From Lacticaseibacillus paracasei subsp. paracasei (GTDB lineage: Bacteria; Bacillota; Bacilli; Lactobacillales; Lactobacillaceae), in the NCBI RefSeq assembly GCF_000829035.1, contig NZ_AP012541.1:2046001-2110000 (forward strand): a stretch of 64,000 nucleotides of DNA. Direction: 5' to 3'. The translations under genes and the position numbers were made by a program. Positions within the stretch are counted from its first letter, which is position 1; each line of letters begins with the position of its first letter. The notes beneath the pieces are model-generated. The model searched no databases, was not told the origin of the DNA, and was given only the letters and a program-made list of their open reading frames with translations. Shown one piece after another: positions 16,365 to 27,234 of the stretch.

Positions 16365-18143
16365 TTAAATCTGCTGCCAAATCACACCGCCTGCCGGTAC
16401 CATCGTGCCTACTGGCAATAAAGCGCGCAAACTTTTTGGCACTAATTCAGCATGCGGATCCTGTAACACTTGCGGTGATCCAGTTGGATTGGCCAGAACT
16501 ACCAGCGTTTGGGTATCATTTTGGCGGACGAAGCCAAAACTGTCTTCAAACGTAAATGGGAAAAAAGCGGCACCTGCAGCCAAGGCTGGCTGATCAATGC
16601 GGGTCTGAAGCGCGATTTGATAAATATCCAAAACAGCCTGATCTTCATGGCCCCACGGATAAAAGGCGCGGTTATCCGGGTCTTTACCGCCAGTTAACCC
16701 GGCCTCATCCCCGTAGTAAAGGCACGGCACCCCAGGCAGCCAGTAAAATAGCGAGACGATAAACTGCAACTTACGCCGATCACCATCCAACATCGTTAAA
16801 ATCCGTGGTGTATCATGACTGCCAATGTTGTTGAAATTGAACGCAAACGCATTTGTTGGATAATTCTCTTTCAACGTCATCAATTGACGCACAAATCCTG
16901 CCGCGTTTAACTGCCCATTTGTCAGGTCAATCAACATGGATCGCAGCGGATAATTCATGACTGCATTCAATTCGCCGCCTTCAAAATATTGCCGCCGCTT
17001 GCCATAAGCCTGTTTATTGGAGGCATCCTCCCAGACTTCGCCGATCAGCACCCGCTCCGGAAATTGATCAAGCGTGCTGCGAATCTGCCGGATAAAATCG
17101 TCCATCAATTCATCGGCAACATCCAAGCGCCACCCATCAACGCCTAAGTCAGTCCAATAACTGATCACCGAACCTTTTTTAGCCGCAATGAAGTCATGAA
17201 AGTCTTGATTATCCTTATTAATGGCTGGCAGATCCTTCACGCCCCACCAGCTATTGTAGTCATCAGGAAATCGCTTGAATGAAAACCACGAGGCATATGG
17301 GGAATCCAAGCTATTGGCCGCACCCACGTCTGAATATTCATTGACGGCATTGAAGTAGCGGCTATCAGCGCCAACGTGGTTAAACACGCCATCCAGAATG
17401 ACATGCATCCCCAACTGATGCGCTGCCGCCAAAAACTGCTTAAAGTCATGCAGCGAACCTAAAACTTCATCAATTGCGAAATAATCGCCGGTGTCATACC
17501 GATGATTGCTCCGCGCCTGAAAAATTGGACTTAAATATAAGGCGTTGATGCCACGGGCTGCCAATAATGGCAGCTTTTGTTGAATGCCAGTCAGATTACC
17601 GCCGTAAAAATCCCAGCGAATGATCTCGCCATCGTTCCCGCGAATATACATGGGCCGATCGGTTTTTCGCCCATACAGAAAAGAGTTTTCCTTCGGAGCA
17701 TTCACGTGACCGTCAGCATTCCCATTATTGAAGCGATCTACGAAGATATGATAAAAACGGGCATTTTGATACCACGCCGGAACGGGATCAAATGCGGTCA
17801 CAACGGTCATCTGATAATTAACCACATCCACATTTTCCGGGTAAAGCTGACCAAGCCCGCCAAAGCCACCGCCGACTGCCCCAAAGCGTTCTCGGCCATT
17901 GTCGCTTTGCAACTCAAAATGATAAAACCAAAGACCGGCATTAGGAGGCGTAAACGTCACTGTGTAGCCGTTAGGGCTTTTCGTCATCGGCAAGGATTGC
18001 GTTTGATCGCAATGTTCGTCTGGCATGATGACAAGTGTGGCTTGTGTCACCGCACCATCAGCCTGTGCCGTCAATGTCACAGCCGTGCCTTTTTGCACCG
18101 CGCCAAAAGGTCGGCGATCGGTAAATGAATCAAATTGAAACAT
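16365..18143 (-). CDS. GH13 alpha-glycosidase, neopullulanase/maltogenic amylase type
   Basis: A 592-aa cytoplasmic enzyme predicted to hydrolyse maltodextrins released from glycogen. An N-terminal beta domain (1-125) of the CBM34 type precedes the barrel. Catalytic regions: DGVFNHVG, DGWRLDVADE (nucleophile Asp), LIGEVW (acid Glu) and NIGSHDTPR. GGAGG six bases before the ATG at 18143 selects the start within a longer open frame. It lies downstream of glgP on the same strand, so it probably works with the glycogen operon. Confidence 0.92.
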   Translation of the reverse strand: MFQFDSFTDRRPFGAVQKGTAVTLTAQADGAVTQATLVIMPDEHCDQTQSLPMTKSPNGYTVTFTPPNAGLWFYHFELQSDNGRERFGAVGGGFGGLGQLYPENVDVVNYQMTVVTAFDPVPAWYQNARFYHIFVDRFNNGNADGHVNAPKENSFLYGRKTDRPMYIRGNDGEIIRWDFYGGNLTGIQQKLPLLAARGINALYLSPIFQARSNHRYDTGDYFAIDEVLGSLHDFKQFLAAAHQLGMHVILDGVFNHVGADSRYFNAVNEYSDVGAANSLDSPYASWFSFKRFPDDYNSWWGVKDLPAINKDNQDFHDFIAAKKGSVISYWTDLGVDGWRLDVADELMDDFIRQIRSTLDQFPERVLIGEVWEDASNKQAYGKRRQYFEGGELNAVMNYPLRSMLIDLTNGQLNAAGFVRQLMTLKENYPTNAFAFNFNNIGSHDTPRILTMLDGDRRKLQFIVSLFYWLPGVPCLYYGDEAGLTGGKDPDNRAFYPWGHEDQAVLDIYQIALQTRIDQPALAAGAAFFPFTFEDSFGFVRQNDTQTLVVLANPTGSPQVLQDPHAELVPKSLRALLPVGTMVPAGGVIWQQI

Positions 18144-18206
18144 TGTGTTCCTCCATGTGTCATGTACACGAAACGTTCTCAAAACCGATAAATGAACCTT
18201 CATTAA

Positions 18207-18347
18207 TCACGCAACCGATAGCTGGATTGATAACAATGAGCGCCAAGGCATGCTGATCAGATGCCATTCTAAATCGAGTGTTTCCGATAAGTCCGAGCTG
18301 GCGTCGCGGCGATTCAGGCTGATGACTGCGCGGCCAACTTTCTGCAT
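18207..18347 (-). pseudogene. Possible remnant of a GH13 C-terminal segment
   Basis: In the 250-bp gap between glgP and the GH13 gene there is a 46-codon frame, MQKVGRAVISLNRRDASSDL then ETLDLEWHL, without a good ribosome site. The phrase AVISLNRRD recalls the C-terminal beta domain of alpha-amylase-family enzymes, so this may be a leftover of a glycosidase gene. It could equally be chance. Confidence 0.25.
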
Positions 18348-18392
18348 GTTATCTAAAAAACAATCATCAAAAGTAGCCTCGGTATGACCTCT

Positions 18393-20801
18393 TTAAGCCT
18401 CGTGATCATCTTCTGGTGTCTTTGCCACCACATGCCAAATCTCGCGACCATAGCGTTGAACCGTAAAGTCAGCCGAGAATCGGCCACTTTCGGCAATATT
18501 AGCCAACGCCTTTTTGGCCCAAATGCGCGGTTGTTGATAAAGCTTATCCAGTCTTTCGTTCGCAGCCAGATAACTTTCAAAATCGGCCAACACGAAGTAT
18601 TCATCGTTGTAAGTCAACAACGAATTGAAAATGTCACGACCTTCTGTTTCAATCCCCGGGATCTGCCCATTGACCAGCATATCCAGTGCGGCGTGCAAGC
18701 GTGGATCTTGATCGTAAAAGTCGCGAGCATGATAATCGCCACGCTGGTAATAACCGGCAATTTCTTCCTCTGTCAACCCAAAAATCTCAACGTTGTCATC
18801 ACCCACGGCATCCTTGATCTCGATATTTGCGCCATCAAGTGTCGCCAAGGTCAAGGCACCGGCACTCATCAGCTTCATGTTACTGGTGCCGCTGGCTTCC
18901 TTACCGGCTGTGGAAATTTGTTCAGAAATATCGGCCGCAGGAATAATCTTTTCAGCCATGGTGACACCATAATTCGGCAAGAAAACAACTTGCAAGTACT
19001 TGCTTACTTCTGGATCACCGTTGACCAAATCGGCAACTGCATTCATAACCTTAATGATTTCCTTGGCATAAACGTAACTTGGCGCAGCTTTAGCGCCAAA
19101 AATGTGCAAACGCTTTGGTCGTTTTTCGCCACGTTTGATCGCCAAGTAAGCATCAAGAATCCCTAAGACATGCAATAATTGCCGTTTATACGCGTGCAGG
19201 CGTTTGATCTGCACATCAAAAATGGCATCAGGATCAACTTTGACGTGCACAACTTGATCAATATACTTCGCCAATGCTCGTTTATTTTCGGCCTTAGCAG
19301 CATTCAGGTCGTCGAGAAAACGGGTATCATCGGCGAAATTATGCAACTGCCGCAATGCCAACGGGTTTTTCCGCCAAGTTGTCCCAATTTTTTTATCCAA
19401 AAGGTGGGAAAGCGGTCGATCGCCAATTTGAATCCAACGCCGCGGCGTGATGCCGTTTGTCTTGTTATTGAACCGTTCTGGAAAGATTTGATACAAGTCA
19501 TGCAGGACGTCTTTTTTAAGCAACTCACTATGAATTGGGGCCACGCCATTGATCGCATGGGAACCAATTGATGCGAGATAGGCCATCCGCACCTGTCCGT
19601 TACCAAGCGGCGCAATCCGATCAATCATTGCTTGACCAAATTGCGGCACGAAAACCAGCCGGAAGCGGCGATCGATTTCCTGAATGATTTGATAGATTCG
19701 CGGTACCATGCCGCTGAACATATCAATTGGCCAAACTTCCAGCGCCTCTGACAACAACGTATGGTTCGTGTAGCTCATCACCTTGAGCGTAATGCGCCAA
19801 GCTTCGTCCCAGCTAACATGCTCATCATCCATTAACACCCGCATCAGCTCCGGAATTGCCATTGCCGGATGGGTATCATTGATATGAATGGCAACGCGAT
19901 CTGCAAACCCGGCCATGCTGTTATGGGTACGGCGATAATGGCGGACGATGCTTTGAATCCCAGCACTGGTAAAGAAGTACTCCTGCCGCAATCGCAGCTG
20001 CTTGCCGGATGCATCGGAATCGTCAGGATAAAGAATCTGTGTAATCTGATTGATCCGTTCTTTTTGTTCCAACGTAAAATCGGTGCCGGCATTGATCGGT
20101 GCTTCAGCAGACCACAGACGCAGGTTATTCACCACCTGATTGTGGTACCCCACCATGGCCACATCGTATGGTACAGCCAATACATCGTCAGTATTGTGAT
20201 AGATCACCCGCAGATTGCCGCTACGACTTGGGCGTAACTCAACCCAGCCGCCGAATTTAACCGTGACTGCGCGATTTTCTTTACGAGTCTCCCATGCAAA
20301 GCCATTCCGCATCCAATCATCTGGCAGCTCCACTTGATACCCGTTGACAAAGGCCTGCTTAAACAGCCCGTACTGGTAGCGAATACCATTGCCGTTACCA
20401 GCCATGCCGACACTAGCCATGGCATCCATAAACGCTGATGCCAACCGACCTAAACCACCATTGCCTAAACCTGGATCTGCTTCAGCATCAAAAATTTTCT
20501 GTGGTCGCAGTCCCAACTCATTCAACCCTGCTTCAACTTCACTCAGGATGCCAAGATTTAGCAAATTCGACTGCAGCAGTCGGCCTGGCAAAAACTCAAT
20601 TGAAAAGTAGAAGACCTGTTTTGTCTCCTCCTGATCGTAACGTTTCTTGGTCTCGGCCCAAGGTTGGCCAATATATGACCGCGTTAATAGTGCCAACGCC
20701 TGATAAAGCTGTTGGGTGGACAGGTCATCGAGCGGTGCTGCATACAGCTTCAAAGCAATATCTTTGAATTCTGTAATGAATTGTTCCTTTGTTAATGACA
20801 T
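18393..20801 (-). CDS. glgP: Glycogen/maltodextrin phosphorylase
   Basis: An 802-aa GT35 phosphorylase releasing glucose-1-phosphate from glycogen. N-terminal FYFSIEFLPGRLL, the GNGGLGRLASAFMDAMA glycogen-phosphorylase segment, KRLHAYKRQLL and the pyridoxal-phosphate site EASGTSNMKLMSAGAL (Lys near residue 652) are all present. Length is normal. The start MSLTKEQ follows a GGTGAGG. It is the last glg gene, separated from glgA by 200 bp containing a strong inverted repeat, which may set its expression apart from the overlapping upstream genes. Confidence 0.96.
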   Translation of the reverse strand: MSLTKEQFITEFKDIALKLYAAPLDDLSTQQLYQALALLTRSYIGQPWAETKKRYDQEETKQVFYFSIEFLPGRLLQSNLLNLGILSEVEAGLNELGLRPQKIFDAEADPGLGNGGLGRLASAFMDAMASVGMAGNGNGIRYQYGLFKQAFVNGYQVELPDDWMRNGFAWETRKENRAVTVKFGGWVELRPSRSGNLRVIYHNTDDVLAVPYDVAMVGYHNQVVNNLRLWSAEAPINAGTDFTLEQKERINQITQILYPDDSDASGKQLRLRQEYFFTSAGIQSIVRHYRRTHNSMAGFADRVAIHINDTHPAMAIPELMRVLMDDEHVSWDEAWRITLKVMSYTNHTLLSEALEVWPIDMFSGMVPRIYQIIQEIDRRFRLVFVPQFGQAMIDRIAPLGNGQVRMAYLASIGSHAINGVAPIHSELLKKDVLHDLYQIFPERFNNKTNGITPRRWIQIGDRPLSHLLDKKIGTTWRKNPLALRQLHNFADDTRFLDDLNAAKAENKRALAKYIDQVVHVKVDPDAIFDVQIKRLHAYKRQLLHVLGILDAYLAIKRGEKRPKRLHIFGAKAAPSYVYAKEIIKVMNAVADLVNGDPEVSKYLQVVFLPNYGVTMAEKIIPAADISEQISTAGKEASGTSNMKLMSAGALTLATLDGANIEIKDAVGDDNVEIFGLTEEEIAGYYQRGDYHARDFYDQDPRLHAALDMLVNGQIPGIETEGRDIFNSLLTYNDEYFVLADFESYLAANERLDKLYQQPRIWAKKALANIAESGRFSADFTVQRYGREIWHVVAKTPEDDHEA

Positions 20802-20899
20802 AAACACACCTCACCAAATTAAATACAGCAACTTTTAAACACACCGCACCCCGGGAGTGACACCATGTCGTCGTACCCACGGCGACTCCAAAACGAGCC

Positions 20900-20996
20900 G
20901 AAACTCATTTTGATAAACAAAACGAGGTCGGATCGGGTCACCTTGCCAGCCGGTTTGACGCATCTACGCCTCGCCTGCCTTCCGACTGATCCCGAC
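20900..20996 (-). other. Inverted-repeat element between glgA and glgP
   Basis: AACGAGGTCGGATCGGGTCA faces TGATCCCGACACGACCTCG, with further complementary pieces (CCTTGCC/GGCAGG) inside, giving a long GC-rich hairpin. No T run follows on the minus strand, so it looks more like an mRNA processing or stability structure, or a repeat element, than a terminator. Confidence 0.55.
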
Positions 20997-21016
20997 ACGA
21001 CCTCGCTGTTGTCACC

Positions 21017-22462
21017 TCATGCTTTGCCCAGAATGCGTTGATAACCTTTCAAATACTCAGCTGCGGAATGGTGCCAGTCAAAGTCCTTCACCATCGCATG
21101 TTGTTGCAACTTAGCATAGACTTTTGGCTGATCCGCATAAACACTCTTCGCCATGCGCAGAATGTTTGTGAGCACGCCAGCGTTGTAATCCCAGAAACTA
21201 AACCCATCACCAGCGCCAGTTTCAGCGTTATAGGCTAGAACCGAGTCACGCAAACCACCAGTTTCATGCACAATTGGCAGCGTGCCATAGCGCATCGCCA
21301 TCATTTGTGCCAAGCCGCTTGGTTCAAAGGCACTTGGCATCATGAAGTAATCGGCGCCGGCATAAATCCGCTGCGCTAAGCCTTCATCAAAATCAATCCG
21401 CACCGCCAATTGGCCAGGGAACCGATCCTGCAATGATGACAAATCTTCTTCCAGATCTTGATCGCCAGTGCCAAGAACCACGACCTGCACATTATTTTGA
21501 ACTAAGAAATTCTCCAAAGCATCAACTAAGAGATCGGCCCCTTTTTGCCGGGTCAACCGACTGACCATCGCAAACAGCGGATCAGTCCTCTTTGGTAAAT
21601 GCATCTCGTCTTGCAAAGCCTTTTTATCTTTGGCCTTGCCAGCCAAATTCTTGGCGTCGTACTTATAAGCCAGACTCTGATCAGTGGCTGGATTATAGAC
21701 TTCAGAATCAACCCCATTCAGAATCCCGACCAGTTTACCACTTTGTTTTCGTAACGTGCCATCCAAATGCTCGCCAAAGGCTGGTGTTTGAATTTCTTTG
21801 GCGTAACTCGGACTAACCGTCGACACAAGATCGGCGTAATTAATCCCGCCCTTGAGCCAATTGATTGACCCGTCTTGACCAAAGCCATCGTCGTTGAAAC
21901 CTTCACGGCCAATACCAAAAACGGTCGCTAACGTTGACGGCGGGAACCAGCCTTGGAATTGCAGATTGTGAATCGTCAGTTGTGTCTTAATCTGTTGATA
22001 CGGCTTGATCCAACCATACTTTTCTTTTAATAGCACCGGAATGAAAGCTGTGTGCCAATCGTTGGCATGAATGACATCTGGAATCCATTCAATCACCTGA
22101 AGCATTTCAATCACGGCCATTTGGAAATAACCAAACCGGCCGCCGTCATCCCAGTAACCGTACAAGCCATCCCGATCAAAATACTGCCGATTATCAATGA
22201 GATAGTACGTGACATCCCCGAGTTTAATTGTTTTAAGGCCAACGTAAACTGGACGGCCATCCATCTCCAAGGTGAAATGGGTCAAATCCTTCACTTTAGG
22301 CAGATACTTCGCCGGGAACTTCTTTTCATAAAATGGAATGGCAACCCGAATGTCCACACCTTGCTTCTTAATTGCTTTAGGCAAGGCATAGGTTACATCC
22401 CCTAAACCGCCTGTTTTATAAAACGGCGCACTTTCCGCAGCTGTAAAGAGTACTTTAAGCAC
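21017..22462 (-). CDS. glgA: Glycogen synthase
   Basis: A 481-aa GT5 ADP-glucose-dependent synthase that elongates glycogen. The ADP-glucose site KTGGLGDV is at residues 17-24, the HANDWHTAF motif near 134 and the C-terminal PSAFEPSGLAQMMAMRYG with its conserved glutamates near 376. Translation starts at a GTG (22462) preceded by GGGGGTG and overlaps the glgD end by 8 bp, implying coupling. Confidence 0.96.
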   Translation of the reverse strand: MLKVLFTAAESAPFYKTGGLGDVTYALPKAIKKQGVDIRVAIPFYEKKFPAKYLPKVKDLTHFTLEMDGRPVYVGLKTIKLGDVTYYLIDNRQYFDRDGLYGYWDDGGRFGYFQMAVIEMLQVIEWIPDVIHANDWHTAFIPVLLKEKYGWIKPYQQIKTQLTIHNLQFQGWFPPSTLATVFGIGREGFNDDGFGQDGSINWLKGGINYADLVSTVSPSYAKEIQTPAFGEHLDGTLRKQSGKLVGILNGVDSEVYNPATDQSLAYKYDAKNLAGKAKDKKALQDEMHLPKRTDPLFAMVSRLTRQKGADLLVDALENFLVQNNVQVVVLGTGDQDLEEDLSSLQDRFPGQLAVRIDFDEGLAQRIYAGADYFMMPSAFEPSGLAQMMAMRYGTLPIVHETGGLRDSVLAYNAETGAGDGFSFWDYNAGVLTNILRMAKSVYADQPKVYAKLQQHAMVKDFDWHHSAAEYLKGYQRILGKA

Positions 22463-23624
22463 GGGCCGTCACCCCCTGGCCATCTGGCTGAAAGACTTTC
22501 TGATTCTTCGAAAAGACCAATGGCTCCTCAGGGGTCCCTTCCAACGCAAGGTTTGGCCCAATGACCACACCTTTGTCTAGGATCGCATACTTCACACTGG
22601 AGCCTGTGCCAATCTTACTGCCTTGCATCACAATACTGTGATCAACCACTGCATCACGATGAATATGCACATTTCTGAAGAGAATCGAATTATCGACCGT
22701 ACCTTCAATGAAGTCACCAGTACCTAACAAGCTGTTGGTCACCTTGGATTCGGTTGAATAGAAGGTCGGAATTTCATTCTTATTCTTCGTTTCAATCGAA
22801 TTAGCACTATAAAGCAACGCTTGATAGTTTTGGTCTTCCAACATGCTCATGTTCGCGTCAAAATACCGCTGAGTCGTATTCAACTTTGCCAGAAAACCAG
22901 TATATTCAAACGCGTTAGCATTATTTTCCAGTACGGCTTCACGTAGAATTTGCGGCAACCGTTTGAATGTTGGCGCTTCGGAGGCATCCGTCAGAAGATC
23001 AATCAAGTCAATCGTCCCGATCAGATAAATATCCATGAACGCCGGGATCTTACCTTCCTTGAGATGCCCACGATTTTCCGATGCTGGGACAACTGAGCTA
23101 GCCGTGCCAAGCTCCGTCATATCCAACGTTAAGTCTTCCGGCTTCATCGCTTCTTCCGGCAGATTCTTGTAAACCGCCGTCACCGGACTCTCGCCAGCTT
23201 GGTGATAGGCAACGATGGCATCGACATCAACATTGGCCACAATTTGCGTACCCATGATAATCGTGTACTGCGCGCTGCTTTTGCGCAGAAATTGGAGATA
23301 GTCGTCAAAATACCGCGCGCGTAATTTTGGATCTTCATAGTCGCGGCCAGCCATATACGGATACGTGAAAATACCACCAGTAATCTGATCCACGTTCCAA
23401 GTCGACCCGCTACGAATGTGGTCCGTGAAACTACGACCGGACTTTGGCAGGAAAATCGCCACGCTGCGCACATTGGCATGATCCAATGATGACAGTGGAA
23501 AATCGATGAGACGGTAGCGGCCAGCAAACGGCAAGGTACCGATCGGGCGGGCTGCTGTCAGCGGCTGAATTTGGTCGTCTGGTTCATTCAGATCAATAAT
23601 TGCTGCTAAATCGCCTTTTCTCAT
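22455..23624 (-). CDS. glgD: Glucose-1-phosphate adenylyltransferase regulatory subunit
   Basis: A 389-aa GlgD paralogue. It has the nucleotidyltransferase fold ([13 protein letters not shown]) and a C-terminal left-handed beta-helix ([19 protein letters not shown]). The N-terminal GGxGTRL catalytic loop of GlgC is replaced ([20 protein letters not shown]), as usual for the non-catalytic partner in Firmicutes. Its start overlaps the glgC stop as ATGA. Confidence 0.94.
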   Translation of the reverse strand: MRKGDLAAIIDLNEPDDQIQPLTAARPIGTLPFAGRYRLIDFPLSSLDHANVRSVAIFLPKSGRSFTDHIRSGSTWNVDQITGGIFTYPYMAGRDYEDPKLRARYFDDYLQFLRKSSAQYTIIMGTQIVANVDVDAIVAYHQAGESPVTAVYKNLPEEAMKPEDLTLDMTELGTASSVVPASENRGHLKEGKIPAFMDIYLIGTIDLIDLLTDASEAPTFKRLPQILREAVLENNANAFEYTGFLAKLNTTQRYFDANMSMLEDQNYQALLYSANSIETKNKNEIPTFYSTESKVTNSLLGTGDFIEGTVDNSILFRNVHIHRDAVVDHSIVMQGSKIGTGSSVKYAILDKGVVIGPNLALEGTPEEPLVFSKNQKVFQPDGQGVTARA

Positions 23625-24763
23625 TCTTTTTCAGTCCTTCCTAAAACTTCCCCATAACCAACAACGCTAATTTCATTCGGTTTGCCGACAACTTTACCAT
23701 TGTCCCCAATAATCGCATTTTCACCGACAATGGCATGATCGACAGTCACGTTCTTACCAATAACGGCGTTTGGCATGATCATGCTGTCCTTGATCACGGA
23801 GCCTTCACCGATTTTGACGTTTTGACTCAAAATACTGTGCTGAATTGAACCTGCGACATAGCAGCCGTCAACAATCATGGAGCCAGCAACTTTGGCGGTC
23901 TTGGTCAGGAACATTGGCGGCAGCGCCTCGTTTTGACTGAAGATCCGCCAGTTGCGATTGCCAATGTTCAATGGATTGTTAGGATTCAAGAATTCCATGT
24001 TAGCTTCCCACAGACTCTGAATCGTCCCGACATCCTTCCAGTAACCGCGGAAGGCATAAGCATAGCTGGCTTCATTATGCGTCACGTAAGCTGGAATCAC
24101 GTCATGGCCAAAGTCTTCCATGGCACCATCTGTTGCATAACTTTCGGTCAAATATTGTTTCAACGTTGGCCAGTTGAAAATGTAAATCCCCATCGAGGCT
24201 AAGTTACTCTTTGGCTTGGCTGGTTTCTCTTCAAATTCAATAATCCGGTCCGTGTCATCGGTGTTCATGATGCCGAAGCGTTTGGCTTCTTCTTTTTCAA
24301 CCGGCATGACAGCAACAGTCAATGAAGCCTTCTTGGCCTTGTGATAATCCAGCATCGCTTGATAATCCATTTTATAAATATGATCCCCTGAAAGGATTAA
24401 CAAATATTGCGGATTGTACGAGTCAATATAAGCGATATTTTGATAAATCGCATGCGCCGTGCCTTCAAAGAACTTTTCGCCTTCACTTGAAGCGTAAGGC
24501 TGCAGGATGGTCACACCGGCACCGCGTTCATTAAGCCCCCAGCTGGCACCATTTTGAATATGGCGATTCAGCTCAAGCGGTTGATACTGGGTAATGACCC
24601 CCGCGGTGTTGACCCCTGAATTAGCTAAATTACTCAGAGTAAAATCAATAATCCGATATCTACCTCCGAATGGCACCGAAGGCTTAGCCGTCGTTTTGGT
24701 CAGTTTCCCTAAACGGGTTCCCTGCCCTCCGGCTAAAATCATTCCCAACATTTCAGTACTCAT
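23621..24763 (-). CDS. glgC: Glucose-1-phosphate adenylyltransferase catalytic subunit
   Basis: A 380-aa ADP-glucose pyrophosphorylase making the glycogen precursor from glucose-1-phosphate and [16 protein letters not shown] (residues 11-23), [29 protein letters not shown] and EFEEKP mark the active site, and a beta-helix follows. It overlaps glgB by ATGA and glgD by 4 bp. It should form a GlgC-GlgD heterotetramer with the next gene product. Confidence 0.96.
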   Translation of the reverse strand: MSTEMLGMILAGGQGTRLGKLTKTTAKPSVPFGGRYRIIDFTLSNLANSGVNTAGVITQYQPLELNRHIQNGASWGLNERGAGVTILQPYASSEGEKFFEGTAHAIYQNIAYIDSYNPQYLLILSGDHIYKMDYQAMLDYHKAKKASLTVAVMPVEKEEAKRFGIMNTDDTDRIIEFEEKPAKPKSNLASMGIYIFNWPTLKQYLTESYATDGAMEDFGHDVIPAYVTHNEASYAYAFRGYWKDVGTIQSLWEANMEFLNPNNPLNIGNRNWRIFSQNEALPPMFLTKTAKVAGSMIVDGCYVAGSIQHSILSQNVKIGEGSVIKDSMIMPNAVIGKNVTVDHAIVGENAIIGDNGKVVGKPNEISVVGYGEVLGRTEKE

Positions 24764-26859
24764 GATTGCGGCGCATTGTGCGCCTTCCCCCCTAACTTCT
24801 TCGATTGCTGATGGTTAACTTTGCTAATGTCACGTGGTTGCGACCGCGCTGGCGATGTGCCCCAGTCGTCTTGATGACTAATCGGTTGCCGTTGATGACC
24901 GGCGAGTGACAACGGTGTTTCGTGTTTCGGTAATGCCTTGGTTGGCTGCTTGCCTTTAAGTGCCAACGGTTTTTTCGGCAACGGCTTCAGCTGTTTTGGT
25001 TTAATCAACAAAGCGCCCATTGCTGGTAAAATGACGTCAAGCCATGCAGGAACGTCATGGTTTTCGCCAATCTCAGCAGTCAAGGTCTGCTGCCACTTGG
25101 TCCATGTACCGCCAAAAGCCGCATCCTCAGTATTTAAAATAATCTCGTACGTTCCCGGACTAGGAACTGGCACGCGGAAATGATCTTTTTGAACTGGCAC
25201 CAGATTCATGGCCACTACCGTAAAGTCATCTTTTTGTTTGCCATAACGGATGTAACTCAGCACATCCGGCTCATCGGCAATCGTGATTTTGATGCCGTCG
25301 GGTTCATGATCTTGTTGCCACAAACTTGGCCGAGCTTTATAAAGATGATTCAGTGTGATGGTGAAATGCTGCATCTTCTTATTCATTGGGTCTTTAAGAT
25401 CGGTCCACTCCAGCTCGCTCCAGTCGCGCCATTCAAGAAACTGCCCCCACTCGCTGCCCATGAATAATAGCTGTTTACCAGGGAATGTTGCCTGCCACAC
25501 ATACATCGTCCGAAGATTAGCAAACTGGTTATACCGATCTCCCGGCATTTTGTGCATCAGGCTCTTTTTGCCATGGACAACTTCATCGTGTGAAAACGGT
25601 AAGACGAATTGCTCGTTATACATATACATGAATGAAAACGTCAATAAATTCATATCACTGTGGCGATAAACCGGATCCTGCTCGAAGAACTTCAGCGTGT
25701 CATTCATCCAGCCCATGTTCCACTTGTAGTTAAACCCTAAGCCGCCAGTATCAATCGGTGCTGAAACTTGCGGATAGGCGGAGCTTTCTTCAGCCATCAT
25801 GAGCACATCTGGATGTTTGGCAAAAATCTTTGTATTCAGTTGCTTGATAAAGGCAATGCCTTCAAGGTTGTCACGCCCACCATCCTTGTTGCGATCGTTT
25901 TCCTTGCCAGCGTCATAATCCATGTACAACATGTTCGAGACAGCATCGACCCGCAGGCCATCAAGGTGGCAGTGATCCAACCAATACATCGCACTGGAAA
26001 TTAAGAAACTCTGCACTTGTGCCTTGCCAAGATCGAAGTTCCAAGTCCCCCAGCGGACATTTTCTGCGCGGTGCGGATCGGTGTATTCGAAGGTTGGCGT
26101 GCCATCAAATTGGGCCAACATATCGGTGTTTTTGATGAAATGCCCCGGTACCCAGTCCATGATGACGCCTAATCCTGCTGTGTGAGCCGCATCGACCAAC
26201 CGCAAGAAGTCTTGCGGATCGCCGAACCGGCTCGTCGGCGCGAAGTAACCCATTAACTGATAGCCCCATGAAGCGTCAAGCGGATGCTCCATCAACGGTA
26301 AAAACTCAATGTGGGTGTAGCCCAACTCCTGCACATAAGGGATCAGCTTGTCGATGGCGTCTTGATACGTCATATAACCACCATCTGGACCGGCATTGGT
26401 GTCGCGAATGAAGGAGCCTAAATGGACTTCGTAAATGTTAAGCGGTTCATCATAAGGACGCCATTTTGCCCGCTTGGCTAGCCAATCTTCATCATGCCAA
26501 GTAATGCGCGGCACATCGACCAACTTAGCCGCACTGCCTGGCTTGCGTTCAAACCCAAACCCGTATGGATCAATCTTTTCATGGGCTATCCCATCAGGAC
26601 CGATAATCCGATACTTGTATAACTGATTCTTTTCGGCGGCAAGCTCACCGTACCAACAACCGGTGGTGCCTTGCAGTTTCAACGGACTGCCTTGCCAGTC
26701 GTTGAAGTCGCCTTCGACGTTGACTTGTTGGGCATGCGGTGCCCAAACGAGGAAGGACCACTTGCCTGGTTCGACTTCATGGGCGCCAAACCGATTGTAA
26801 CTTTGAAAATCTTGCCCGGAGTTGAAGAGGTATAACCAATCTTTTAATCCCTGAATCAT
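24760..26859 (-). CDS. glgB: 1,4-alpha-glucan branching enzyme with basic C-terminal tail
   Basis: A 699-aa GH13 branching enzyme, first gene of the glycogen operon. An N-terminal CBM48 segment ([17 protein letters not shown]) is followed by the barrel with [22 protein letters not shown] (nucleophile Asp), MAEESS (acid Glu) and [13 protein letters not shown]. After the usual C-terminal domain (ending near residue 620) comes an extra ~80-residue tail rich in Lys, Pro, Gln and Ser, with no known domain. GGGGGAG five bases before the ATG at 26859 sets the start rather than the longer frame to 26913. Confidence 0.94.
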   Translation of the reverse strand: MIQGLKDWLYLFNSGQDFQSYNRFGAHEVEPGKWSFLVWAPHAQQVNVEGDFNDWQGSPLKLQGTTGCWYGELAAEKNQLYKYRIIGPDGIAHEKIDPYGFGFERKPGSAAKLVDVPRITWHDEDWLAKRAKWRPYDEPLNIYEVHLGSFIRDTNAGPDGGYMTYQDAIDKLIPYVQELGYTHIEFLPLMEHPLDASWGYQLMGYFAPTSRFGDPQDFLRLVDAAHTAGLGVIMDWVPGHFIKNTDMLAQFDGTPTFEYTDPHRAENVRWGTWNFDLGKAQVQSFLISSAMYWLDHCHLDGLRVDAVSNMLYMDYDAGKENDRNKDGGRDNLEGIAFIKQLNTKIFAKHPDVLMMAEESSAYPQVSAPIDTGGLGFNYKWNMGWMNDTLKFFEQDPVYRHSDMNLLTFSFMYMYNEQFVLPFSHDEVVHGKKSLMHKMPGDRYNQFANLRTMYVWQATFPGKQLLFMGSEWGQFLEWRDWSELEWTDLKDPMNKKMQHFTITLNHLYKARPSLWQQDHEPDGIKITIADEPDVLSYIRYGKQKDDFTVVAMNLVPVQKDHFRVPVPSPGTYEIILNTEDAAFGGTWTKWQQTLTAEIGENHDVPAWLDVILPAMGALLIKPKQLKPLPKKPLALKGKQPTKALPKHETPLSLAGHQRQPISHQDDWGTSPARSQPRDISKVNHQQSKKLGGKAHNAPQS

Positions 26860-27050
26860 GATCACTCCCCCAATCAAACGATACCGTCGTACATGTGAAG
26901 GCTTCTCATTCACTGTACGGCCGGACTTTTACCTACCAATTCCAGTGTAACAGTAAGACTATCAAAAGGCTCAAGAAACGCTCACCAAAAACCTTCACGC
27001 ACGCCAACATAAATTTTTGATAAGGCATTTACTCCCAGTCCTCGTCTCAA

Positions 27051-27088
27051 TTGTAACCGCTTACTGTTAATATTAACAGCGATTACAA
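27051..27088. promoter_or_regulatory. Two facing cre-like sites between glgB and ilvE
   Basis: TTGTAACCGCTTACT (27051-27065, plus) fits the CcpA rule WTGNAANCGNWNNCW fully. TTGTAATCGCTGTTA (27074-27088 on the minus strand) fits with one mismatch. Together they form an almost symmetrical block about 190 bp upstream of glgB and 147 bp upstream of ilvE in the 375-bp divergent gap. CcpA control of glycogen synthesis is the likely meaning. I could not place the core promoters confidently. Confidence 0.65.
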
Positions 27089-27234
27089 TCTTTTCTGTTG
27101 AGTTCTTTGTGAGAATACTCTAACATGATAGGTATATTATTTAATGAAACCGCAATGTTCACGCAACGTTACTCTGAAATCAACCTCAGCCGGCTGTTTT
27201 CAGTCAGACGCACACAAATACTGGAGGTACTGCC

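Noticed and set aside
18384..19166. 260-aa plus-strand frame opposite glgP
   Set aside because: Shadow of a highly conserved gene; no family match and no ribosome site.
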